A stretch of DNA of 64,000 nucleotides from Cognatilysobacter tabacisoli (lineage in GTDB: Bacteria; Pseudomonadota; Gammaproteobacteria; Xanthomonadales; Xanthomonadaceae), in assembly GCF_003586305.1 (NCBI RefSeq), contig NZ_QXJI01000001.1, positions 434,001-498,000 of the forward strand. Reading direction: 5' to 3'. Positions 16,562-24,266 of the stretch are shown one piece after another. Position numbers and translations under genes: made by a program. A model generated the notes under the pieces. The model saw nothing but the letters and a program-made list of their open reading frames with translations, ran no database searches and had not been told where the DNA came from. Within the stretch, counting starts at the first letter, position 1, and each line of letters starts with the position of its first letter.

Positions 16562-17440
16562 ATGCCCCCACTGCGCGCGATCCTGATGTTCCTGCTGCTC
16601 GCGGCCAATACCGTGCTGCACGTCGTGCCGCTGCTGCTGGTCGCACTGGTCAAGGCGCTGCTGCCGTCCGATCGCCTGCGCCGCGCCGCCGACCCGCTGC
16701 TGACCGGGATCGCCGAGAGGTGGATCGGCATCAACAGCGCGATGCTGGACCGCTTGACCGGCACCTGCGTGCACGTGCAGATGGATGCGTCGCTGCGCCG
16801 CGACGGCCACTACCTGGTGCTGGCCAACCACCAGAGCTGGGTCGACATCGTCGTGCTGCAGAAGGTGTTCAACCGGCGCATCCCGTTCATGCGCTTCTTC
16901 CTCAAGCGCCAGCTGATCTGGGTGCCGCTGCTCGGGCTAGCGTGGTGGGCGCTGGATTTCCCGTTCATGGGCCGCTACACGAAGAAGCAGATCGCGCGGC
17001 GACCGGAGCTGGCCGGCCGCGACATCGTCGCCACCCGGCGCGCATGCGAGAAGTTCCGTTCGATCCCGGTGTCGATCATGAACTTCGTCGAGGGCACGCG
17101 TTTCACGCCGGCCAAGCACGCCAAGCAGGGCGCGCCGTACCGCCACCTGCTGAAGCCCAAGTCCGGTGGCGTCGCGTTCGTGCTCGACGCGATGGGCGAC
17201 GGCCTGCACGCGATCGTCGACGTGACCATCGCGTACCCGGGCGGACGGCCGTCGCTGGTCGACCTGGTTGCCAATCGCGTGCCGCAGATCCGCGTGCAGG
17301 TGCGCGAGCGGCCGATCCCCGTCGAACTGCTTGGCGGCGACTACCAGAACGACCGCGCGTTCCGCGTGCGCTTCCAGCAGTGGATGAACGCGCTGTGGCA
17401 GCAGAAGGACGAGGACCTGGCGCGGCTGTTGGGGGAGTAG
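16562..17440 (+). CDS. PlsC-type 1-acyl-glycerol-phosphate acyltransferase-like membrane protein (YihG-like)
   Basis: A 292-residue protein with an N-terminal membrane helix (about 6-32) and the acyltransferase motifs NHQSWVD (His90...Asp95) and FVEGTRFTP (EGTR at 177-180). Length and the strongly basic insert TKKQIARRPEL resemble the YihG/LPLAT group of the inner membrane. Expected to transfer an acyl chain to a lysophospholipid. It stands alone between a GFA-like and a VOC gene. Confidence 0.87.
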   Translation: MPPLRAILMFLLLAANTVLHVVPLLLVALVKALLPSDRLRRAADPLLTGIAERWIGINSAMLDRLTGTCVHVQMDASLRRDGHYLVLANHQSWVDIVVLQKVFNRRIPFMRFFLKRQLIWVPLLGLAWWALDFPFMGRYTKKQIARRPELAGRDIVATRRACEKFRSIPVSIMNFVEGTRFTPAKHAKQGAPYRHLLKPKSGGVAFVLDAMGDGLHAIVDVTIAYPGGRPSLVDLVANRVPQIRVQVRERPIPVELLGGDYQNDRAFRVRFQQWMNALWQQKDEDLARLLGE

Positions 17441-17526
17441 GGCGCCGGACGATCCGCCCGCCGGTGTTCACCGGCTGCTTCCGCGCTCGGGCATAGGGTC
17501 ACCCGACCCCCGAGGGAGGACGACCG

Positions 17527-18012
17527 ATGATCGCGAAGATCCAGCCGTGCCTGTGGTTCGACGGCAACGCGGAAGACGCCGCGCGCTTTTACGCCGACAC
17601 CTTTCCTGACACGCGCATCGGCGCGGTCATGCGCGCGCCGGGCGACTACCCGGCCGGCCAGCAGGGCGACGTGCTGACGGTGGAGATGACGCTGCTCGGC
17701 ATGCCGTTCCTGCTGTTGAACGGCGGGCCAGAGTTCACGTTCAACGAAGCGGTCAGCTTCCAGGTGGCGACCGACGACCAGGCCGAGACCGACCGCTACT
17801 GGGACGCGATCGTCGGCAACGGCGGGCAGGCAAGCGTGTGCGGCTGGTGCAAGGACCGCTTTGGGCTGTCGTGGCAGATCACCCCGCGCCGCCTGACCGA
17901 GTTGATGGCCGCCGGCGGCGACACCGCCGCGCGCGCGTTCAAGGCGATGATGGAGATGACGAAGATCGACATCGCCGCGCTCGAGCGGGCGGTGGCCGGC
18001 ACCGGCGCGTAA
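17527..18012 (+). CDS. VOC-superfamily protein (PhnB / 3-demethylubiquinone methyltransferase-like)
   Basis: A 161-residue single glyoxalase-fold protein: KIQPCLWFDGNAEDAARFYADTFP at the N-terminus, FTFNEAVSFQV in the middle, and CGWCKDRFGLSWQ before the C-terminal helix. A GAGGGAGGA ribosome site precedes ATG 17527. It is clearly related to each half of the double-domain protein at 28805. Members often bind a metal and small ligands; no substrate can be assigned. Confidence 0.88.
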   Translation: MIAKIQPCLWFDGNAEDAARFYADTFPDTRIGAVMRAPGDYPAGQQGDVLTVEMTLLGMPFLLLNGGPEFTFNEAVSFQVATDDQAETDRYWDAIVGNGGQASVCGWCKDRFGLSWQITPRRLTELMAAGGDTAARAFKAMMEMTKIDIAALERAVAGTGA

Positions 18013-18073
18013 CTCCCAAGCGCGGCTAGCGCGCAGGATCGGCGGCGCGAATGGGACCGCGGACCATCGTCTG

Positions 18074-18805
18074 CTAGTGCCAATCCCGCCGCGCCAGCCA
18101 CCAGCAGCCGGCGATGAGCACCGCGACACCGCCGACCGCGCCGGACAGCGTGGCCTGCAGCGCGCGGTCGCCCTCCGCGGCGAGGATGTTGACCGGCAGC
18201 AGCCACGGGAAGTAGATCCCCGCCTTGGCCGACGTCGCGGCCACCGCGAAGAAGGTGCCGGTGATGCCGACGATCACCGGTGCGGCGAAGTTGGGCGTGG
18301 CCATCGCCACGACGAACTGGATCGCCACGACCAGCAGGCCGGCCAGCCACATGCGCCCGAGCACGCTGGCGAGCAGCGCGGCCGGGATCGGGCCGGTGGG
18401 CGCGGCGTCGGCGTCGAGCGCGCCGGACAACAGCCCGCTGGCGAGGATCGCGGCGCCCAGCAGCACCGAGATCACCGCCATCAGCGCGACGGCGAGCAGC
18501 GCCTTGGCGGCGAACACGCGGTCTTTCGGAATCGGCATCGACAGCAGCGACGACCACGCGCGCGGCCCATGCTCGATCTGCGCGAGCAGGGCGGTGAGCG
18601 CGGTCGCGGTCAACGGCAGCAACAGGAACGCCCAGATCGCCGCGCCGCTCAGCGCGTGCCGCTCCCAGTCGGGCGCGGCGTGGCCCGACAGCCGCATGAA
18701 GCACTGCATCACCAGCACCATCGCCGGGATCGCGAGCACGATCACCAGGCTGAGCGAGCGGCGCAGCTTCATCAGGTCGGCCTGCACCAGTCGCCACAGG
18801 CTCAT
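18074..18805 (-). CDS. ABC-2 type transporter permease
   Basis: A 243-residue membrane protein starting MSLWRLVQADLMKLRRS, with about six hydrophobic segments, including AIPAMVLVMQCF, AIWAFLLLPLTATALTALL and a C-terminal VGGVAVLIAGCWWLA. Its ATG overlaps the TGA of the ATPase gene (ATGA at 18802-18805). The pattern 'Q.EHGPRAWSSLLSMPI' is typical of BcrB/lantibiotic-immunity-like permeases. It forms an exporter with the adjacent ATPase. Confidence 0.85.
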   Translation of the reverse strand: MSLWRLVQADLMKLRRSLSLVIVLAIPAMVLVMQCFMRLSGHAAPDWERHALSGAAIWAFLLLPLTATALTALLAQIEHGPRAWSSLLSMPIPKDRVFAAKALLAVALMAVISVLLGAAILASGLLSGALDADAAPTGPIPAALLASVLGRMWLAGLLVVAIQFVVAMATPNFAAPVIVGITGTFFAVAATSAKAGIYFPWLLPVNILAAEGDRALQATLSGAVGGVAVLIAGCWWLARRDWH

Positions 18806-19734
18806 GCCGGGACCTCCGATGCGCGGGTCATCTGCAGGAACAGCGCCTCGAGCCCGGGCCGGTCGACGCTGAGCCCGCTGACGCCGACGCGCGCGTGCAC
18901 CAGTGCGGCCGTGAGCGCGGCGCGCTCGCCGGCGTCGAGGTCGGCCAGCGCGTGCACGCTGTCGCCGTCGGCCACCGCTTCGAATCCGCGCTCGCGGAAC
19001 CACGCGAGCGTCGTGCCGGGGTCGTCGGTTTCGACCCGGATCCGCGGCGTCGCGCGCTGCAGCAGGCGGTCGAGCGGGCCCTGGTAGACCAGCCGGCCGG
19101 CGTCGACCAGCGCGCAGTGGTCGGCAGTCTGTTCGATCTCCGACAGCAGGTGGCTCGACAGCAGCACCGTGGTGCCGAAGCGCGCCGGCAGCTCGCGGAT
19201 CAGCGCGCGCATCTGGGTGATGCCGGCCGGGTCCAGACCGTTGGTGGGCTCGTCGAGGATCAGCAGTCGCGGCTGCCCGACCAGCGCGCGCGCCAGCGCG
19301 AGCCGCTGGCGCATGCCGAGCGAGTAGCCGCGCACCGGCCGGTCGGCGGCATCGCGCAGCGCCACCAGCGCGAGCAGCTCGTCGACGACGGCCGCCGGAC
19401 GCTGCAGGAGGTGCGTGCCGACCCGCAGGTTCTCGCGGCCGGTGAGGTTGGGGTACAGCGCGGGCGCCTCGACGATGGCGCCGACGCCCGACAGCGCCTG
19501 GGCGCGCTCGCGGTGCAGGTCGTGCCCGGCCAGCTCGATGCGCCCGTCGTCGGGCCGCACCAGCCCGAGCAGCAGGCGGATCGTGGTGGTCTTGCCGGCG
19601 CCGTTCGGGCCGAGGAAGCCGAACACCGAGCCGGCCGGCACGGCGAGGTGGAGCCCGTCGACGGCGGCGACCGCGCCGAACGATTTCGCGAGCGCGTGCG
19701 TGCGCACGGCGTGGGTCGGGGACGGTGACGGCAT
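18802..19734 (-). CDS. ABC transporter ATP-binding protein (BcrA-like)
   Basis: A 310-residue ATPase with Walker A GPNGAGKTT at 42-50, signature YSLGMRQRLALA near 137-148, Walker B LLILDEP at 157-163 and the H-loop SSHLLSE. The C-terminal region after about residue 220 is the extra domain of BcrA-type subunits. With the overlapping permease it makes an ABC-2 exporter of the kind used for antibiotic or peptide resistance; the real substrate is unknown. Confidence 0.9.
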   Translation of the reverse strand: MPSPSPTHAVRTHALAKSFGAVAAVDGLHLAVPAGSVFGFLGPNGAGKTTTIRLLLGLVRPDDGRIELAGHDLHRERAQALSGVGAIVEAPALYPNLTGRENLRVGTHLLQRPAAVVDELLALVALRDAADRPVRGYSLGMRQRLALARALVGQPRLLILDEPTNGLDPAGITQMRALIRELPARFGTTVLLSSHLLSEIEQTADHCALVDAGRLVYQGPLDRLLQRATPRIRVETDDPGTTLAWFRERGFEAVADGDSVHALADLDAGERAALTAALVHARVGVSGLSVDRPGLEALFLQMTRASEVPA

Positions 19735-20038
19735 GGCGGCCTCGGCAGCGGACGGTCCCTTGTAGCCCGCGGCGCGCCCGCCCGGATGCGCCGGAAGTCA
19801 GTGTGCCGGCGCGCCTGCGCGCGTGGCGAGCGGGGGAGGAGCGCGCCGCACGGTGTGTCGACGGCCATGCGCCGGGGCGGGAATCGCGGTGGAGTCGCCG
19901 CGGAATGCACAGGCGCACGCCTCGCGCCCTGCATGTGCCTGCCGCGTCGACCCTGCCGATCGTTGGCTGACTTCCGGGCGCTCCGCGCGTGCGCGCTCGA
20001 CCCGACAATGCACCCACGTTCTTCGAAGGGGAGCCGTC

Positions 20039-20887
20039 GTGACGGCGTCGTTCGTCCCGCATCCATCGGTGCGCTCCCCGTGGCCGGCGCTGCTGCTGCT
20101 GGCCGCGTGGATCGGCGTCGCCGGCCCGTGGTTCGTCTCGCCGATGTTTCCGATGGAGACGCTGCGGCAGTGGCAGCAGGCCAGCGGCGGCTGGGTGCCG
20201 GTGACGCTGGTCGCGTCGGTCGGCATCGGGCTGGTCCAGCTGGCGATCGTGTTCGGGCCGGGCCGGCAGTCGTTCTCCGACGTCGGCTGGCGCGCCCGCG
20301 CCTTGCTGCCCGCGCTGCTGGCGACGGCGCTGCTGTGGGCGCTGATGCAGGGCGCGACGGTACTGTCCGCCGCGGCGTCGGGCACGCCCCTCGTCGCGGC
20401 GCCCGCGTGGGCGCGCGGGCTGGGGATCGCGCTCGGGCCGCTGCTCGCCCAGCTGCTCGGCACGGCGCTGATGGAGGAGACCGTGTTCCGCGGCTACCTG
20501 TGGCCGCAGTTGGCGCTATGGCTGCGGACGCGGCTGTCGTCGACGCCGGCGGCGGTCGTCGCGCTGCTGCTGTCGCAGGCCTTGTTCGCGCTGGTCCACG
20601 TGCCGGTGCTGCTGTACGCCGGCACCGACGCGGCCGCGCTCGGCGGACCGCTGGCGATGCTGTTCGTCGTCGGGATCGTGTTCGCGCTGGTGTACGCGGC
20701 CACCGGCAACCTGTTCGTCGCCGTCGGCGCGCACGCGCTGGGCAACGCCACCACGCTGCTTTACCAGCCGCAGGGCCCGGCGCCGACGCTGGTCATGCTG
20801 GCGGCGCTCCTCACCGTCGTGACGACGGGATGGCTGTTTCGACGCCAAGGCCAGGCCGCGATGCGCGGCATGGAAGCGATGCCGTGA
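20039..20887 (+). CDS. CPBP-family intramembrane metalloprotease (CAAX protease-like)
   Basis: A 282-residue polytopic membrane protein starting at GTG 20039, five to six bases after AAGGGGAG. CPBP motifs are all present: EETVFR (Glu146, Glu147, Arg151), FALVH (His187) and HALGN (His232, Asn236). About eight hydrophobic segments are visible. Such proteins act as intramembrane proteases in bacteriocin self-immunity or envelope signalling; its location beside an exporter fits but does not prove this. Confidence 0.87.
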   Translation: MTASFVPHPSVRSPWPALLLLAAWIGVAGPWFVSPMFPMETLRQWQQASGGWVPVTLVASVGIGLVQLAIVFGPGRQSFSDVGWRARALLPALLATALLWALMQGATVLSAAASGTPLVAAPAWARGLGIALGPLLAQLLGTALMEETVFRGYLWPQLALWLRTRLSSTPAAVVALLLSQALFALVHVPVLLYAGTDAAALGGPLAMLFVVGIVFALVYAATGNLFVAVGAHALGNATTLLYQPQGPAPTLVMLAALLTVVTTGWLFRRQGQAAMRGMEAMP

Positions 20888-20958
20888 CCGTGCCGGGCCC
20901 GCGCCAGTGCCGCCCCAGGCTGCGCCGGTGAGGCCCGAGCGTCGCGCCGGGATCGCGG

Positions 20959-22167
20959 TCAGGCCTTCGGCGTCAGCTTCATCAGCCGGCCGTTGCTGCC
21001 GCGGTTGCCGTCCTCGAGCAGCCACAGCGCGCCGTCGGGGCCCTGTTCGACCTCGCGGATGCGCGTGCCCATGTCGAAGCGCTCGGCCTCGCGCGCGCTG
21101 GTGCCGTTGAACTCGACGCGCACCAGCGCCTTCGACGACAGGCCGCCGATGAAGCCGCTGCCGTTCCACGCCGGGAACTGGCTGCCGCTGTAGATCACGA
21201 AGCCGGCCGGCGAGATCACCGGGTTCCAGGTGATCACCGGCGCCGGGAATTCCGGGCGGGTCGGGTGGTCGGGGATCACGCGCCCGTCGTAGTGGTCGCC
21301 GTTGGAGACGATCGGGTAGCCGTAGTTGGCGCCCTTGGTGACAAGGTTCAGCTCGTCGCCGCCCTTCGGACCCATCTCGTGCGCCCACAGCCGGCCCTGC
21401 GCATCGAATGCGACGCCGAGGATGTTGCGGTGGCCGAGCGACCACACCTGCGCGGCCACGCCGCCGCGGCTGGCGAACGGGTTGTCGGCCGGCAGGCTGC
21501 CGTCGTCGTTGAGCCGGATCATCTTGCCGAGGTTCGACGCCATGTCCTGCGCGGGGTCGAACTTCTGCCGCTCGCTCGAGCTGATCCACAGCTTGCCGTC
21601 GCGGTCGAACGCGATGCGGTAGCCGAAGTGCCCGCCGCCGGTCTGCTTCGGCACCTGGCGCCAGATCGTCTGCAGGTTCTCCAGCCGGCCGCCGTCGCCG
21701 TCGAGCACCAGCTTCGCCCGCGCGACCGCGCCGCCGAACAGCTCGCCATCGCCGGGCTCGACGTAGCTCAGGTACACCAGACCGTTGCGCGTGAACTGCG
21801 GGTGCAGCACCACGTCGCCGAGACCGCCCTGCGAGACCTTCTGCGTGGCCGGCGTGCCGGTCACGGTGCCGGTGCGTTTGCTCGCCGGATCGAACACCTT
21901 CAGCGCGCCGGCCATTTCGGTCACGAGCAGGCGGCCGTCGGGCAGGAAGGTCATCGCCCATGGCAGGTCGAACTTCGCGAACTCGGTCGCGTCGAACGGC
22001 GCGCCGGCCGGCGCCAGCGACGGGCTGCCGGACGTGCCTGCCGATGCCGTGGCGGCCGGCGCGCTCGCCGGCGGGGCATCGGCCGCGCCCACGGCGGCGG
22101 CGCCGGCGCAGGCGGACAGCAGGCCGGCGGCGGTGCCGGTGACGAACAGACGCGTGAAGCGGACCAT
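20959..22167 (-). CDS. PQQ-dependent aldose sugar dehydrogenase-type lipoprotein
   Basis: A 402-residue protein with AAGGAG 6 bases before ATG 22167. Lipobox LLSAC gives lipidated Cys20, followed by an Ala/Ser/Pro linker to about residue 55. The beta-propeller shows soluble glucose/aldose dehydrogenase blocks: LPWAMTFLPDGRLLVTEMAG, GGLGDVVLHPQF, GGHFGYRIAFDRDG, WSLGHRNILGVAFD, WAHEMGPKGGDELN and GANYGYP. It probably oxidises sugars in the periplasm with PQQ and passes electrons to the respiratory chain. The cytochrome b561 gene is its divergent neighbour. Confidence 0.87.
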   Translation of the reverse strand: MVRFTRLFVTGTAAGLLSACAGAAAVGAADAPPASAPAATASAGTSGSPSLAPAGAPFDATEFAKFDLPWAMTFLPDGRLLVTEMAGALKVFDPASKRTGTVTGTPATQKVSQGGLGDVVLHPQFTRNGLVYLSYVEPGDGELFGGAVARAKLVLDGDGGRLENLQTIWRQVPKQTGGGHFGYRIAFDRDGKLWISSSERQKFDPAQDMASNLGKMIRLNDDGSLPADNPFASRGGVAAQVWSLGHRNILGVAFDAQGRLWAHEMGPKGGDELNLVTKGANYGYPIVSNGDHYDGRVIPDHPTRPEFPAPVITWNPVISPAGFVIYSGSQFPAWNGSGFIGGLSSKALVRVEFNGTSAREAERFDMGTRIREVEQGPDGALWLLEDGNRGSNGRLMKLTPKA

Positions 22168-22555
22168 GGCGACTCCTTGGGCGGTCGGGACAGAAGGCGA
22201 ACCCGCCGACGTTAGCGCGGCGGTTGTTAGCGGGGTTTGCACGGTCCGTCAGGTTCGCAGCCGCGGGCCGTCGGGATGCGGCCGGACGCGAATTGCGCCG
22301 GGCGCGCGCGCCGATCGAGCCGCGAAAACACACGGCGCCGAGGCCAGGGATCACGCGCGCGATGCAGGCGAGTGACCGGCCACACGCGCGGGAAGCGTCC
22401 GGGCGTCGACGGTGGTGTTCGCGCAGACCGCGTTACCGCCGCGGGCCCCACGTCGTGCCGACCGGCGGCCGTCGCATCACGCCGTGCTTGACCGCGATCA
22501 AGGCGTGGGGGCGAGCGCAGCCCAGACTGGCACCGTCACCTGAAGGAGACGCACC
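22168..22555. other. Divergent intergenic region
   Basis: About 388 bases between the sugar dehydrogenase and cytochrome b561 genes, with no plausible coding frame. It holds the FNR-like box at 22488-22501 and the AAGGAG ribosome site at 22543-22548. Nothing else distinctive was seen. Confidence 0.5.
22488..22501 (+). promoter_or_regulatory. FNR/ANR-type binding box
   Basis: The sequence TTGACCGCGATCAA differs from the box at 14141-14154 at one spacer base. It ends 55 bases before the GTG start of the cytochrome b561 gene. It matches TTGAT-N4-ATCAA with a single mismatch, in a position suited to class II-type activation. It suggests low-oxygen induction of the cytochrome. Confidence 0.65.
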
Positions 22556-23074
22556 GTGGCCACGCCGAGTCCCTTCCGCTACTCCGCGCCGGTGCGCTGG
22601 ATCCACTGGCTCACCGTGCTGCTCGTCGCCGTCGCCTACCTGACGTCTGAGTCCGCCGAGGAGCTAGGCGACGGCGGTGGAGGGCAGTGGCACGTGTTCG
22701 CCGGGCTGGTGCTGCTGCTGGTGTTCGTGCCGCGATTGATCGTGCGGCTCGGTTCCGCGCACCCGCCGGCGCCCGCGTCGGTGTTCGAGGTGTGGTCGGG
22801 GCGCCTCGTCCACGTCGCGCTGCTGCTGTTCGTCGTCGTGCAGCCCCTGCTCGGCGTGCTGATGGTATGGGCGGAGGGCGACGCGCTGCCGATTCCGTTC
22901 ACGGCCTGGCAGCTGCCGCCGCTGGTGGTGCTCGGCGAGGCGTGGGGCGAGTCGCTCGAGGAGATCCACGAGTCCGTCGGCAACGCCTTCTACGCGGTGA
23001 TCGCGCTGCACGCGCTGGCGGCGCTGTGGCACCAGTTCGTGCGTCGCGACGGGCTGCTGAGGCGCATGGGCTGA
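22556..23074 (+). CDS. Cytochrome b561-family protein
   Basis: A 172-residue protein starting at GTG 22556, seven bases after AAGGAG. It has four membrane helices and candidate haem-ligand His residues at 17 (VRWIHWLT), 46 (GQWHVFAG), 86 (GRLVHVAL), 138 and 152/159 (IHESVGNAFYAVIALHALAALWHQF). This is the layout of the prokaryotic di-haem cytochrome b561 group that moves electrons across the inner membrane. Upstream control by an FNR-like box is predicted. Confidence 0.9.
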   Translation: MATPSPFRYSAPVRWIHWLTVLLVAVAYLTSESAEELGDGGGGQWHVFAGLVLLLVFVPRLIVRLGSAHPPAPASVFEVWSGRLVHVALLLFVVVQPLLGVLMVWAEGDALPIPFTAWQLPPLVVLGEAWGESLEEIHESVGNAFYAVIALHALAALWHQFVRRDGLLRRMG

Positions 23075-23381
23075 CACGCGACGGGGCCACGTCGCGCCTT
23101 GGTCGCACAGCGCCGACCGCGGCCGGGGAGGCGCACCGCGCCGCGCACCTTGTGTCAGCACCGCGATGGGGTCGGGCGGCGGTCGCCGGAGGCCCGCGGC
23201 CCCGGATCAGAGCGGACAGAGGCTGCGCCCGGACGCGTGACACGCCTCTGAGGGGATCCACTGCGGGACAAGCGAACCTCCGGGCGCCCGCGATCCGGGG
23301 CCTACCCCTGACGACCGGCCTAGAGACCTTAGGTGTGCTACATCACTACACTACCAGCACGATTCGGACGGAGCGTGCGGG
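23075..23381. other. Intergenic region upstream of ABC exporter
   Basis: About 307 bases with no good coding frame. The last 60 bases are clearly less GC-rich than the rest and carry the promoter-like and operator-like element described separately at 23332-23355, followed by GGAG about 8 bases before the ATG. Confidence 0.45.
23332..23355 (+). promoter_or_regulatory. Candidate operator, partial dyad, upstream of ABC exporter
   Basis: A 24-base element begins GGTGTGCTA and ends TACACTACC; outer GGT/ACC and inner TA/TA pairs are symmetric, the rest is not. The layout recalls operators of GntR/YtrA-type repressors that control ABC-2 exporters. TACACT at 23347-23352 could be a -10 element. No GntR gene lies next to it in this window, so the assignment is tentative. 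Confidence 0.3.
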
Positions 23382-24266
23382 ATGAGCGTCGAGCTGGTGA
23401 TGGAGTCGGTCGGATTCGCCTACCCGGGCGGGCACCGCGCGGTGGACGGCGTCGGCATGCGGCTGGGGGCGGGCGTGGTCGGCCTGCTCGGCCCGAATGG
23501 CGCCGGCAAGTCGAGCCTGATGCGGGTGCTGGCGACGCTGGCCCGCGCCAGCAGCGGCAAGGTCTTGTGGCGCGGCGAGGACATCGCGCGCCGGCCGGAC
23601 GCACTGCGCGCCGAGCTGGGCTACCTGCCGCAGGACTTCGGCGTGTACGACGCGCTGTCGGCGCGCGAGTTCCTGGCGTTCCTGGCCGCGGTCAAGGGCG
23701 TGCCGTCGCGCCGGGTCGGCGAGCGCGTGGCCGAGTGCCTGGCGCAGGTCGGGCTGGCCGAGGTCGCCGACCGTCGCCTCGGCGGCTTCTCCGGCGGCAT
23801 GCGCCAGCGCGTCGGCATCGCCCAGGCGCTGCTCAACGACCCGCGGCTGCTGATCGTCGACGAGCCGACGGTCGGCCTCGACCCCGAGGAGCGCGTGCGC
23901 TTCCGCCACCTGCTGGCCGAGCTGGCGGCCGACCGGCTGGTGATGCTGTCGACGCACATCGTCTCGGACATCGAGGCCAGCGCCGGCGAGCTCGCGGTGC
24001 TGGCCGGCGGCCGGCTGCGCTTCCACGGCACGCCGGAGGCGCTGATGGCCCAGGCCGACGGCCACGTGTGGTCGTGGACGGTGCCGTCGGAGCGCCTCGC
24101 CGAGGTGCGCGCGGCGCACCGGATCAGCCGCGCGCAGCGCCGCGCGGACGGCGTCGAGGTGCGCGTGGTCGGCGAGTGCGTCCCGTCCGCCGACGCGCGC
24201 GCGGTCGCGCCCGACCTCGAGGACGCGTACCTGTGGCGCCTGCACCGCGCCGAGCTGGCCGCATGA
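23382..24266 (+). CDS. ABC transporter ATP-binding protein
   Basis: A 294-residue ATPase with Walker A GPNGAGKSS at 37-45, Q-loop YLPQDFG, signature FSGGMRQRVGIA at 136-147 and Walker B LLIVDEPTVGLDP at 157-169. The C-terminal 70 residues are a small extra domain. Its TGA overlaps the ATG of the permease gene (ATGA at 24263-24266), so the two subunits are translationally coupled. Confidence 0.9.
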   Translation: MSVELVMESVGFAYPGGHRAVDGVGMRLGAGVVGLLGPNGAGKSSLMRVLATLARASSGKVLWRGEDIARRPDALRAELGYLPQDFGVYDALSAREFLAFLAAVKGVPSRRVGERVAECLAQVGLAEVADRRLGGFSGGMRQRVGIAQALLNDPRLLIVDEPTVGLDPEERVRFRHLLAELAADRLVMLSTHIVSDIEASAGELAVLAGGRLRFHGTPEALMAQADGHVWSWTVPSERLAEVRAAHRISRAQRRADGVEVRVVGECVPSADARAVAPDLEDAYLWRLHRAELAA

